NCBI GenBank assembly: GCA_965226775.1
Contig: CBDDEI010000002.1
Span: forward strand, 682,001-746,000
DNA length: 64,000 nt
Direction of reading: 5' to 3'
From: CBDDEI01 sp965226775
GTDB taxonomy: Bacteria; Chloroflexota; Dehalococcoidia; SHYD01
Positions within the stretch are counted from its first letter, which is position 1. Each line of letters starts with the position of its first letter. The notes beneath the pieces were generated by a model, which made no database searches, was not told the origin of the DNA, and saw nothing but the letters and a program-made list of their open reading frames with translations. Of this stretch, positions 26,284-35,085 are shown one piece after another. A program made the position numbers and the translations under genes.

Positions 26284-26922
26284 ATGGACATAACCTGGCT
26301 CGGCCACTCCGGCTTCCGCGTTCGAGGCAAGGAGGCCACCGTCATCATCGATCCGCCTCCCTTTGAAGGCAAACCCACCGCATCCCAAGAGGCCGATATG
26401 ATGCTCCTCAGCCATCACCATAAAGGTCACGCTAACCGGGAGCTGGTAAAGGGTGAGCCCTTAGTCTTTGATGGCCCCGGCGAATATGAAAGTCAGGATG
26501 TGCCCATATTCGGCCTCAGCACTTTTCATGATGATGCCAAGGGAGAGCGCCTCGGCAAGAACGTTGTCTTTCGCATGGAGCTGGAAGCATTGGTCCTTTG
26601 CCACCTGGGCGACCTTGGCCACGGCCTCTCCTCGCAGCAGGTGGAGGACTTAGGCGCAGTGGACATCCTGCTGGTGCCCGTTGGCGGTGGCTCTACCATC
26701 AACGCGTCTAAGGCCGCTGAAATGGTGAAGCTCATTGGGCCCAAAGTTGTGGTGCCTATGCACTACCGTCAGGGAGAAGCTAGAGAAGACCTGGATACGG
26801 TAGACAAGTTCCTCAACGAGATGGGAGTGAAGGAGGTTGCCCCGCAACCCCGGCTCACCGTGAGCCGCTCCACGCTGCCTCAGGATACGCAGGTAGTGGT
26901 CCTGGAGGCGCGGCGCAGCTAG
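26284..26922 (+). CDS. MBL-fold protein (Lactamase_B_3 type)
   Basis: 212 residues with a GAGAGGAA ribosome site. The start MDITWLGHSGFRVRG, a DPP turn and the C-terminal VVPMHYRQGE strand fit the UlaG-like metallo-beta-lactamase fold. The metal motif at residues 44-49 reads HHHKGH. The usual HxHxDH has Asp where this has Gly48, so one metal site may be changed. Substrate and activity are unknown. A bidirectional terminator follows. Confidence 0.82.
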   Translation: MDITWLGHSGFRVRGKEATVIIDPPPFEGKPTASQEADMMLLSHHHKGHANRELVKGEPLVFDGPGEYESQDVPIFGLSTFHDDAKGERLGKNVVFRMELEALVLCHLGDLGHGLSSQQVEDLGAVDILLVPVGGGSTINASKAAEMVKLIGPKVVVPMHYRQGEAREDLDTVDKFLNEMGVKEVAPQPRLTVSRSTLPQDTQVVVLEARRS

Positions 26923-26939
26923 CTGGTTCTAGCGCATTC

Positions 26940-26973
26940 AAAAAGCCCTGTGCTTAACGGCACGGGGCTTTTT
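26940..26973. terminator. Bidirectional intrinsic terminator
   Basis: AAAAAGCCC-TGTGC and GGCAC-GGGGCTTTTT pair around a TTAAC loop, with A and T runs on the two sides. It can stop both the plus-strand MBL gene and the minus-strand M23 peptidase gene, whose ends face each other here. Confidence 0.92.
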
Positions 26974-26992
26974 CGTGAGCGTTTTCTAGGGG

Positions 26993-28141
26993 TTATCTTG
27001 GCAGGGCTTGGAGCGGATCGAAGGCGACCCCATTATGGTGCATTTCAAAGTGCAGGTGTGGGCCGGTCACCCGACCGGTGGTCCCCACGTTCCCTATATG
27101 CTCTCTGAGTTCAACCCGCTGACCGGGTACGGCGAACGCCTTCGATAGGTGAGAGTACAGTGTTTGATAGCCGTTCTCGTGATCGATGATGAGGTAGTAG
27201 CCATAGCCCCAGTCTAGGTATTCCAGCTTCACCACTACGCCTGCTTCCGCTGCATAGACGGGCGTACCGTAGGCGGGAGAGATATCCAAACCGCGATGCG
27301 CAGCGCTGAACCAGGAGAAGATGGGGCCGGAAGTGGGCCACTGGAACTGAGTGCCCGGCAGCTGTGTCGCCGCCGGCGGTGTAGTGCCACCGTTGGGGGG
27401 TGTAGCCCCTACCGCGCGCTCGAATCGTACGACTGGCTTTACGCCGCCCGGCACCATAACCTTCTGGCCTATTCTTAAGGTATCGGGATCCGGTATCTCG
27501 TTGAACGGGTACGCGATGATATCGCTCGTGTTGACGTCGTAGCGCGTTGCAAGGCTGCTCAGCGTATCGTCTTTTCTTATGGTATGGAGGACGCCAGAGG
27601 TGGGCGGAATAGTGATCGTACTGCCCAGTTTGAGGCTATCGGGATTGGGGATATTGTTAGCCCAGATGAGGGTCATGGTGGTGAGATCAAATTTGGAGGC
27701 TATTTGGGAGAGCGTATCGTTGGGGACTACTATGTATTCACGAATGGTGGGAGCCAGGGGCTTGATTTCGACGGAAGCGAGTCTGAGGGTCACTTCTTTT
27801 TCTTCAGTTACCGGAATGGCCTGGGCTGCTTGGGCTTCCTGAGGTGCCGGGGCTAGCGGAAGAGCGGACTTCACTATGTAATTCGCTTTCCGCACCGGTG
27901 ATTGCGAGAGGTCTGTAGACTGCTGCGTCTGCAATACCGGGCTGTCTGTGGCAGCAGACACCACGTTTTGGGGCTGATGCTGTGCAAACCCTAGCGCATC
28001 CGCATTGACGGCTATGAGCGCGACTCCTACTAGAAAGCCGTGTAGGGCGTAGCGATAAGGGGCATGGCTCGACTTGATAGAGTGCCACGCAGCCGAGGCA
28101 AAAAGAGAAGGACGTTTCGCAGTCTGTAGTCTGGGATCCAC
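26993..28141 (-). CDS. LysM-containing M23 peptidoglycan endopeptidase
   Basis: 382 residues from GTG 28141. A hydrophobic signal/anchor segment lies at about residues 33-52. Two LysM domains follow (REYIVVPNDTLSQIASKFDL and VLHTIRKDDTLSSLATRYDV, about 133-230), then a Pro/Thr-rich linker. The C-terminal LytM domain has zinc ligands in HRGLDIS and GPHLHFEMHH. It should cleave peptide cross-links in the cell wall. The visible domain order matches NlpD/EnvC-like or sporulation-type factors; the exact role is open. Confidence 0.92.
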   Translation of the reverse strand: MDPRLQTAKRPSLFASAAWHSIKSSHAPYRYALHGFLVGVALIAVNADALGFAQHQPQNVVSAATDSPVLQTQQSTDLSQSPVRKANYIVKSALPLAPAPQEAQAAQAIPVTEEKEVTLRLASVEIKPLAPTIREYIVVPNDTLSQIASKFDLTTMTLIWANNIPNPDSLKLGSTITIPPTSGVLHTIRKDDTLSSLATRYDVNTSDIIAYPFNEIPDPDTLRIGQKVMVPGGVKPVVRFERAVGATPPNGGTTPPAATQLPGTQFQWPTSGPIFSWFSAAHRGLDISPAYGTPVYAAEAGVVVKLEYLDWGYGYYLIIDHENGYQTLYSHLSKAFAVPGQRVELREHIGNVGTTGRVTGPHLHFEMHHNGVAFDPLQALPR

Positions 28142-28225
28142 TAGTCGCTCTAGTTTTTCCCTTTGTTCATCCTGCCTCAGAACGTACCTCCGAACGGATC
28201 ATGAACCTCTCGGTGGTTCACCCAG

Positions 28226-29563
28226 TTACATGTCCCTGTTGAGTGTTGATAAAAACTCAACATTGTCTTTTGTCTTTGACATCCGCTCCAGCACACGCTC
28301 CGTGGCTTCCGTCGGATTCTGCGCATTAGAGCCAAGCATGGCTACAACTCGTCTGAGAAGGTATACACGATTTAATGTAGCCTCGTCAAGCAGTAGTTCT
28401 TCCCGACGGGTGCCGCTGCGTTGAATGTCTAAGGCCGGCCACAGCCGTTTCTCCGCCAATCGGCGGTCCAAATGCAACTCCATGTTGCCCGTGCCCTTGA
28501 ACTCTTCGTAGATCACGTCGTCCATGCGGCTGCCGGTATCGATAAGGCAGGTGGCGATGACGGTGAGGCTGCCGCCCTCTTCCGTATTGCGTGCGGCGCC
28601 AAAGAAACGCTTAGGCGGATACAGCGCAATCGGATCAATGCCGCCGGAGAGGGTACGACCGCTGGGCGGCATGCCCAGGTTATACGCGCGGGCCAGCCGG
28701 GTGAGGCTGTCCAAGAGGATGACTACGTGCTGGCCGCCTTCCACCAACCGTTTTGCCCGATCCAGCGCAATCTCTGCTACCCGGATATGGTCTTCAACCG
28801 GCTCGTCAAAGGTGGAGCTGATGACTTCGCCCCGGACGGAGCGCTTCATATCCGTTACCTCTTCTGGACGCTCGCCAATCAGACAGACCATGAGCTGGAT
28901 GTCGCGGTAGTTAGCCACAATGCCATTGGCAATAGCCTTCAGCAGGAAGGTCTTGCCCGCTTTTGGCGGCGAAACGATGAGGCCGCGCTGGCCGCGTCCA
29001 ATGGGGGAGATGAGGTTGACTAAGCGGGCGGAGATATTCTCAGGAGTGGTTTCTAGGTTGATGAGGACTTCGGGGAAGATGGGAGTCAGGCTTTCAAAGT
29101 AGGGCCGTCTACGAGCTACTTCCGGGTCAAGGCTGTTCACCGTCTCCACCCGGAGAAGTCCGTAATACTTCTCACCCTCCTTGGGTGGCCGGATCAGACC
29201 TGTCACTAGGTCGCCGGTGCGCAGGCCAAAGCGCCGTACTTGGGATTGGGAGACGTAGATGTCGTTGAGGCCGGGCAGCAGCGTATCGCCCCGCAAGAAC
29301 CCGTAGCCATCGTCGACCGTCTCTAGGATGCCGCCGCTGAACAGGTCGCCGTTGGCCCTGCCTGCGCCGTCCTGCTCGGACTGAGCTTGCAGCAAGCGTG
29401 TCACCAGTTCCTGCTTCTTCAGGGTGCTGTAGCCGGAGATGCCGAGCTCTTTGGCAATCTCGAGCAGATCTTCTCTGCTCCTAGTCTCAAGTTCTGCTAC
29501 GTTCACACGTACTCCTTGAAGGTCTTGAAAGGTGGTGCCGTGGGATGTGGTTTCTGTACTCAC
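28226..29563 (-). CDS. rho: Transcription termination factor Rho
   Basis: 445 residues. The N-terminal Rho_N segment (SREDLLEIAKELGISGYSTL) is followed by the RNA-binding cold-shock-like domain with GGILETVDDGYGFLR and YVSQSQVRRFGLRTGD. The ATPase core has Walker A SPPKAGKTFLL, Walker B VVILLDSLTRLARAYN and RSGTRREELLL near the end. The start is GTG. It is a hexameric RNA helicase that ends transcription. It stands between the M23 and pyrG genes. Confidence 0.97.
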   Translation of the reverse strand: MSTETTSHGTTFQDLQGVRVNVAELETRSREDLLEIAKELGISGYSTLKKQELVTRLLQAQSEQDGAGRANGDLFSGGILETVDDGYGFLRGDTLLPGLNDIYVSQSQVRRFGLRTGDLVTGLIRPPKEGEKYYGLLRVETVNSLDPEVARRRPYFESLTPIFPEVLINLETTPENISARLVNLISPIGRGQRGLIVSPPKAGKTFLLKAIANGIVANYRDIQLMVCLIGERPEEVTDMKRSVRGEVISSTFDEPVEDHIRVAEIALDRAKRLVEGGQHVVILLDSLTRLARAYNLGMPPSGRTLSGGIDPIALYPPKRFFGAARNTEEGGSLTVIATCLIDTGSRMDDVIYEEFKGTGNMELHLDRRLAEKRLWPALDIQRSGTRREELLLDEATLNRVYLLRRVVAMLGSNAQNPTEATERVLERMSKTKDNVEFLSTLNRDM

Positions 29564-29790
29564 GATGTTTATTGCTTAGGTGCTTCTATATCAAGGCTAG
29601 ATAGTGCTTGTCAAGCTGCATACGTTGATTCCGTTCTCCTCATGTTGTGTAGAGAGGTGGAATTCTCTCCTGCTAACGATTTAAGACGGCTGGTTCGTAC
29701 CTGGTTGGTGCATCGAATAAAGCGTGGGCTTTTGTGCACAAGGAGAGGTTAAAGCAAGCTGGGCATAGCTTAATAAGCGGCTCGGATGAA

Positions 29791-31425
29791 CTAAGCGCCC
29801 TCAACAAAAGAGAACTGCTCGCCTTCCCGCTTAGTAGTCATGGCCGCGGCAATAAAGTCCCTGAATAGAGGATGCGGCCTGGTTGGTCGTGACCTAAACT
29901 CCGGGTGGAACTGGGAGCCAAGCATCCAGGGATGGTCCTTCAGTTCTGCCATCTCCACCAGTGTGCCGTCCGGGGAGAGGCCGCTCAGCACCATCCCGTG
30001 CTGCTCCAGCAGGTCACGGTAGTCATTATTCACTTCAAAGCGGTGCCTATGCCGCTCATGGATTATAGCTTCTCCGTAGGCGCTGGCTGCCCGCGTGCCT
30101 GGCACTAGGCGGCAGGGATAGGAGCCCAGCCGCATTGTCCCGCCCATATCCGCCACGCCGCGCTGTTCCGGCATAAGATCGATAATTGGGTGCTGTACGT
30201 CTTTGATGAACTCGGTGGAGTTCACCTCGTTGGTGCACAGCGCATGCCGCCCGAACTCGATGACCATCATCTGGAAGCCCAGGCATAGGCCAAGATAGGG
30301 CACCTGGTTAGTTCGCGCATAGTGGGCTGCGACGCACATGCCCTCTACCCCGCGATATCCAAACCCGCCCGGCACCACGATCCCCTTCACGTGCGCCAGC
30401 AGCTCTTCCCCGCCTGCCTGCTCCAGCGCCTCCGAATCGATCCACTGTACGTCCGGCTCGAAGCCGTAGTACAGCGCCGCGTGGCGTAGCGATTCTGCAA
30501 CGGAGAGATAGGCGTCCTTAAGCTGCACATACTTGCCCACGAGCGCGATGGGCACTTTCTCCATGGGCTGCTTGATCCGGGTTACCATGTCCCGCCACTT
30601 ACCCATGCCGGGGCCTTTGCCCTCCAAGCCAAAGCGGTCGGTGATCACGTCGTCCAAGCCCAGGTCCTCCAGGATCTGCGGCACTTCGTAGACCGTCTGC
30701 ACCGTGGGAACGGGAATCACCGCCCGGTTCTCCACGTCGCAGTGCAGTGCAATCTTATCTTTGATGTCTTCATCAACAGGATAATCGCTGCGGCAGAGGA
30801 TCACGTCTGGCTGGATGCCTATACGACGCAATTCTTGCACGCTGTGCTGGGTTGGCTTTGTCTTTAGCTCTCCGGTAGCCATAATGTAGGGAAGATAAGT
30901 GACGTGTACGTACAGTACGTTATCTCGGCCTACCTCGTTACGCATTTGCCGTATGGCTTCTAAGAAAGGCAGGCCCTCAATGTCTCCTACCGTACCGCCT
31001 ACCTCTACTATGAGCACCTCCGCCGCACTATCCTGCGCCAGCGTCTTGATGCGTCCCTTGATCTCGTTGGTCACGTGGGGGACTACTTGAATGGTGCCGC
31101 CTAGGAAATCACCACGGCGCTCCTTCTGGAGCACTGATCGATAAATCTGTCCGGTGGTGATGCTAGAGGCGCTGGTGAGGCTGATGTCGGTGAAGCGTTC
31201 ATAGTGGCCCAAGTCTAGGTCGGTTTCGGCGCCATCCTCGGTCACAAAGACCTCGCCGTGCTGGTAGGGGGACATGGTTCCGGGGTCTACGTTGAGGTAG
31301 GGGTCTAACTTTTGGAGAGAGACGTTAATACCGCGGCTCTCAAGGATCCGGCCTATGGAGGCCACCGTGATACCTTTGCCTACTGAACTTACTACGCCAC
31401 CAGTAACGAAGATAAACTTCGCCAT
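29791..31425 (-). CDS. pyrG: CTP synthase
   Basis: 544 residues, full length. The synthetase domain opens with KFIFVTGGVVSSVGKGI and carries PYLNVDPGTMSPYQHGEVFV (split across 41-60). The C-terminal glutaminase domain has the nucleophile in YLGLCLGFQMM and the His-Glu pair in QFHPEFRSRPTRP. It converts UTP to CTP using glutamine. Nothing unusual is seen. Confidence 0.98.
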   Translation of the reverse strand: MAKFIFVTGGVVSSVGKGITVASIGRILESRGINVSLQKLDPYLNVDPGTMSPYQHGEVFVTEDGAETDLDLGHYERFTDISLTSASSITTGQIYRSVLQKERRGDFLGGTIQVVPHVTNEIKGRIKTLAQDSAAEVLIVEVGGTVGDIEGLPFLEAIRQMRNEVGRDNVLYVHVTYLPYIMATGELKTKPTQHSVQELRRIGIQPDVILCRSDYPVDEDIKDKIALHCDVENRAVIPVPTVQTVYEVPQILEDLGLDDVITDRFGLEGKGPGMGKWRDMVTRIKQPMEKVPIALVGKYVQLKDAYLSVAESLRHAALYYGFEPDVQWIDSEALEQAGGEELLAHVKGIVVPGGFGYRGVEGMCVAAHYARTNQVPYLGLCLGFQMMVIEFGRHALCTNEVNSTEFIKDVQHPIIDLMPEQRGVADMGGTMRLGSYPCRLVPGTRAASAYGEAIIHERHRHRFEVNNDYRDLLEQHGMVLSGLSPDGTLVEMAELKDHPWMLGSQFHPEFRSRPTRPHPLFRDFIAAAMTTKREGEQFSFVEGA

Positions 31426-32091
31426 AAGTTATAGTTCGGCCTTGCCTACACTCCTAGTGAGAACAGATACTGGGGAAGGGGGAAAAAAGAAGTGCTCTTT
31501 TTCAACATACCCGCTGCAAATCCCGTTGTCAAGCTAAGCAGGACGACTTAGGAGACAGCCACAATAACTCCGCCACCTAGCGGCCAGTCCTCGTACGCCG
31601 CCGGATCATCCTTCCCTCCCAAAGTTTTTCCAGCGTAGCTCGTTGGGGCGAAGCTCCTGACCGCCATATCCAGCCGCCGTCGTCACAGTCTTCTTCTGCA
31701 GTGCCCGCCCGTTGGGAGAGCCTTCGTATTGCCTACCGCTTGATGGGATGCAGGTCTCAATGTAGGCGTCCAGGCCATTGAGCATCTTCTGGATTTCTTT
31801 ACTGTAGGGCCCTGCCAAGGTCCAGTATCTGCCCGCTCAAGTTGCCGGTAAGATCGAATCGTTGTGCTCACGATTCGGAATTTCCTAGTTTAAGGTCTGT
31901 CATTACCTAAAATAGCACTCAGAGCACGTCGAAGGCAACAAGACGTTCCTAGTCATACAATAGTGGCCCCCCAATTCACGTGCCGAGGTCACCCGCAGCG
32001 GCTCCGATACGAGCTACGAAGGCGTCCCACGCAGTCGTTGGGGAGACGGAGCGCGTGCACCATCCCACTTCCGACACCGCTGTTGAGGCTT
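31426..32091. other. Gene-poor stretch, possibly decayed
   Basis: About 670 bases after the pyrG start. One minus-strand frame (31606-31818, 70 codons, starting MAGPYSKEIQKMLNGLDAYI) is open, but I recognise no family and there is no clear ribosome site. Frames are otherwise interrupted and base use is less GC-rich than in neighbouring genes. A functional gene is not supported. Confidence 0.4.
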
Positions 32092-32330
32092 ACTTACTCA
32101 CCCGCCGTTAGAGCCCCAGATAAGCGGCTCTCGCCATATCGCTTGCGCGGTATCGGCCTTGAATCCGCAAAAGGTCGTAGCCGATGATCCCGTTCACCAT
32201 GAGCCGCGTCACAGTGCTGACCATATTGATCATCGCGCCCTCACCAAACGTCCCCATACTGCCAATATTCTCTTCCTCGAGTGCCCCTGCAGAATAGTAG
32301 CACCTATACAGCCCCCTTGACTCGATTTAT
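32092..32330 (-). pseudogene. Decayed 3' end of an LLM-class flavin oxidoreductase paralogue
   Basis: On the minus strand this ends with codons for ALTAGE and a stop, the same ending (LTAGE) as the intact LLM gene 790 bases away. The DNA shares a 17-base exact block over the stop, then ATCCGCAAAA, TCGTAGC and TCACCATG in the same order, with insertions and deletions between. A frame reading GEGAMINMVSTVTRLMVNGI fits the LLM C-terminal region but lies in a different frame from the LTAGE end. So this is a frameshifted remnant of a divergent paralogue. Confidence 0.6.
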
Positions 32331-32879
32331 ACCGGCCCGGGAGGCGGCTAACCACATGCGTTCAGGAGCCAATTGTTGGTCGCCTACTGTAGAACACCGT
32401 TTGCCGCCGTTGCCTCCGTTACGTATGCAACTCTCTTTGGAGAATGAGCCGCAATGGCATTTAATCGCCCGACGATGGTATGGAGAGCCGATAGATGGCC
32501 TCGGTGGTGGTGGGTCCTAGTCGTAGCTGGATAGTGGTGTGGAGGTTGCCGTAGGAGCAGCGATTGTCGCTCGCGCTTCTGGCGTCGGTCGAAGTGCTTT
32601 ATTGACATCACGCAGAGGACGAAGATGGGAACGTACAGCCCTCCCATGAGGCTTGTTCCGCATGAGCATACCGTGCCCACGAAATGCCAAGCTGGACGTC
32701 CCTCTCTGTACGCCATAAGGGTAGCCCGCCGGTGGCGCACAAAGAGGGGAGACAAATAGTGACTGCTGTGCAGCACCGCTACAGGTCATCAGTACGATGC
32801 GGGAAAGGCGCGGCCTACGTCAAGGTGTGTGTATTGCCAGCAACTAGGCACTGCTTGCTCAGTTCGGTTGTTGGCTTGC
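32331..32879. other. Intergenic, no supported gene
   Basis: About 550 bases. A minus-strand frame at 32384-32776 is open for 130 codons and encodes one hydrophobic stretch (SLMGGLYVPIFVLCVMSI). The rest is His/Arg-rich and low in expected codon bias, with no homology recognised. It may be chance or a remnant. Confidence 0.35.
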
Positions 32880-33941
32880 CTACTCACCCGCCGTTAGCCC
32901 AAAGCGCTCTGCCACCAGCCGGTAGGAGTTGGCCCTATCCGCAAAATCGTAGCAGTAGGTCACCATGCCTATGTCCTGCGTCCCGTAGCGCTCTCCTGCG
33001 TCCATGATGCCCTGGCGCACCGTCTCCGGCCCGCCCTCAATGAAATGCGACGTATAGGCCATGATGGTCGGCCCTAGCTCTGGGTGCTGCACCAGCGGGA
33101 ACGCCTCCTCCGGCGATTCCAGCCCCTGACGACGCTCGCCGGTGCGGGTGCGCGCTACCTGTAGCCGCTTGCTTGAGCCGAGATAGCGAGCGCGCTCGTC
33201 GGTCTCGGCGCAGACCACCTGCAGCGTCACGTTGAACTTGGGCTCCTGGAGATAGGCTGAGGGACGGAACAGGGAACGGTATATCTCCGCTACCTGTGGG
33301 CCCTGGCCGCCGGCGTAGCCAAAGAAATCGGCAAAGGCAAAGGGCAACCCCAGCGATGCGGCCAGCTGCGCGCTGTAGTCGCTGGAGCCCAGCAGCCACA
33401 CCTCCGGCAGGATCTCTGGCGCCACCGTCCCCGGCTGTGCGCTAATCCCCGCCATCGAGCCTTGTCCAGGGTTTGTCGAAGGATCCTGCGCCGCTTGCGT
33501 CCCGTGCAGAAAGCCCAGCAGGTCCGTGACCTGGCGCGGGAACTCATCTACGGGCGCCGGTTGCCGTGGGTACGCCAGCGCTACCGCGGTGCGGCGGTCG
33601 CTGCCGGGAGCGCGGCCCAGGCCGAGGTCTACGCGTCCGGGATAGAACGCGGACAGAAGGCGGAAGACCTCCGCCACCTTCAACGCCGAGTAGTGCGTGA
33701 GCATAACTCCCGCGCTCCCTACGTGGATGCGCTGGGTGTTTGCGGCTATCTGGCCTATCAGGATCTCCGGCGCGGTGCCGGCCACCGACTGGGAGCTGTG
33801 GTGCTCGGTCACCCAGTAGCGTTCGTAGCCGAACTCCTCCACGGCTTTTGCAAGCGCCACGCTCTCTTGGAGGGCCTCGGCGGCGGTCCCGCCCATCCGC
33901 ATGGGCGATTGGTCTACTACACTCAGGGTGAACTCTGACAT
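32880..33941 (-). CDS. LLM-class flavin-dependent oxidoreductase (MsnO8-like)
   Basis: 353 residues from ATG 33941, which has AAGGAG 7-12 bases upstream; an ATG at 33962 is also in frame but unsupported. Luciferase-like signatures: LSVVDQSPMRMGGTAAEAL, GYERYWVTEHHSSQSVAGTA, VGSAGVMLTHYSALKVAE and FYPGRVDLGLGRAPGSD. It should use reduced flavin (FMN) or F420-like cofactor for a monooxygenase or reductase reaction; the substrate is unknown. A decayed paralogue lies downstream. Confidence 0.9.
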   Translation of the reverse strand: MSEFTLSVVDQSPMRMGGTAAEALQESVALAKAVEEFGYERYWVTEHHSSQSVAGTAPEILIGQIAANTQRIHVGSAGVMLTHYSALKVAEVFRLLSAFYPGRVDLGLGRAPGSDRRTAVALAYPRQPAPVDEFPRQVTDLLGFLHGTQAAQDPSTNPGQGSMAGISAQPGTVAPEILPEVWLLGSSDYSAQLAASLGLPFAFADFFGYAGGQGPQVAEIYRSLFRPSAYLQEPKFNVTLQVVCAETDERARYLGSSKRLQVARTRTGERRQGLESPEEAFPLVQHPELGPTIMAYTSHFIEGGPETVRQGIMDAGERYGTQDIGMVTYCYDFADRANSYRLVAERFGLTAGE

Positions 33942-34084
33942 CTCGGCTCCTTGGCGCGGCATAAGTGCTGCGGCAGTCCCATCATAGCGCGGAGGTGGGA
34001 AGCGTCAAGGCGATGGATATTGACCCGCCCTCCTGCGCCTGGGTACTATGTGAAACGCAGAGCGACCTTCAAGGAGCCCGAAAC

Positions 34085-34780
34085 ATGGCGGATCAACCCG
34101 AAACAATTCTCGTAGTGGCAGCCCATCCCGACGATTGCGACGCCGGCTGCGGCGGTAGTTGCGCCCGCTGGGCTGCGGAGGGCTACCGGGTGGTCCTCTG
34201 TGTTGCCACCAACGGCGAGAAGGGTTCGGAGTTGCTGGAGATGACCTCCGCCAAGCTCGTTGAGCTCCGCGACGAGGAGCAGCGGGAAGCCGCTAAGCAG
34301 ATGGGCATTTCAGAAGTCATCATCCTTCCCAACGCGGACGGTGAGCTGGAGGACACCACCGAGTTCAGGGGCCAGCTTGTCCGCCTCATTCGCAAGTACA
34401 AACCCTTCCGTGTGGTTACCCACAACCCCTTCCAGTGGCAGCACCGGGACCACCGCATGTCCGGGCAGGTGAGCTTAGACGCCACCTACCCCTACGCCCG
34501 GGACCGCCTCCACTTCCCAGAGCTGGAACAAGAAGGGCTGACACCCCACAAGGTGCGGGAGGTCTACCTCTTTGCCGGCTTTAATTCGGACAAGTACGAC
34601 ACGGAAGTAGACATCACCGACTTCCTGGACTCCAAGCTTAACGCGCTCGCCAGCCATGTGAGCCAGTTTGGTCCGCCGGAAGAGACCAAGCAGCGCTGGC
34701 GGGAGCGTTGGAGCGGTCGCATGAAAGACCAGGAGGGCCGCTTCTTTGAGCGCTTTATCAAAGTGGAGTTTCCGGTCTAA
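34085..34780 (+). CDS. PIG-L/LmbE-family deacetylase
   Basis: 231 residues from ATG 34085, with AAGGAG about 10 bases upstream; the longer open frame before it is unsupported. The zinc motif AHPDDCD (usual AHPDDxE, here ending in Asp) is followed by GCGGSCARWAAEGYRVVLCV. The third ligand region HNPFQWQHRDHRM contains the conserved HxxH. Family members remove N-acetyl groups from sugars or related amides (as in MshB/BshB). Confidence 0.88.
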   Translation: MADQPETILVVAAHPDDCDAGCGGSCARWAAEGYRVVLCVATNGEKGSELLEMTSAKLVELRDEEQREAAKQMGISEVIILPNADGELEDTTEFRGQLVRLIRKYKPFRVVTHNPFQWQHRDHRMSGQVSLDATYPYARDRLHFPELEQEGLTPHKVREVYLFAGFNSDKYDTEVDITDFLDSKLNALASHVSQFGPPEETKQRWRERWSGRMKDQEGRFFERFIKVEFPV

Positions 34781-34805
34781 CCCAGCCTCGCAAAAAGGAG
34801 TGGGA

Positions 34806-35063
34806 TTGGGTAATCTTCGGCCGTCATCTCCGGGGCAACTGGCCCTCTTTGCCCTCATTCCGTTGGGGGTAGGGCTATTAGGGGTGCTTGGCCCTGCTAC
34901 TCCCTTTGCGCTCTACCTGGGCATCCTCATGCTCGTGGTGGCGACGGCCGGCTATTTCGGGCGTCCTCAGAGCCGCACCGTTTACTGGCGAGGCCAGCAG
35001 ATAGATATGTCCGACCAGCTGAACTGGTGGGGACAGCTCTACTACCGTATTTTCCGCAAATGA
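34806..35063 (+). CDS. Small two-pass membrane protein of unknown function
   Basis: 85 residues from TTG 34806, which has AAGGAG at the right distance; GTG 34800 overlaps that site. Two hydrophobic segments (LALFALIPLGVGLLGVLG and FALYLGILMLVVATAGYF) are followed by a polar tail ending GQLYYRIFRK. I recognise no family. It lies 25 bases after the PIG-L gene and 22 before pyk, so it is probably co-transcribed with them. Confidence 0.7.
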   Translation: MGNLRPSSPGQLALFALIPLGVGLLGVLGPATPFALYLGILMLVVATAGYFGRPQSRTVYWRGQQIDMSDQLNWWGQLYYRIFRK

Positions 35064-35085
35064 TTGCCCTTATGCTGGTACAAAA

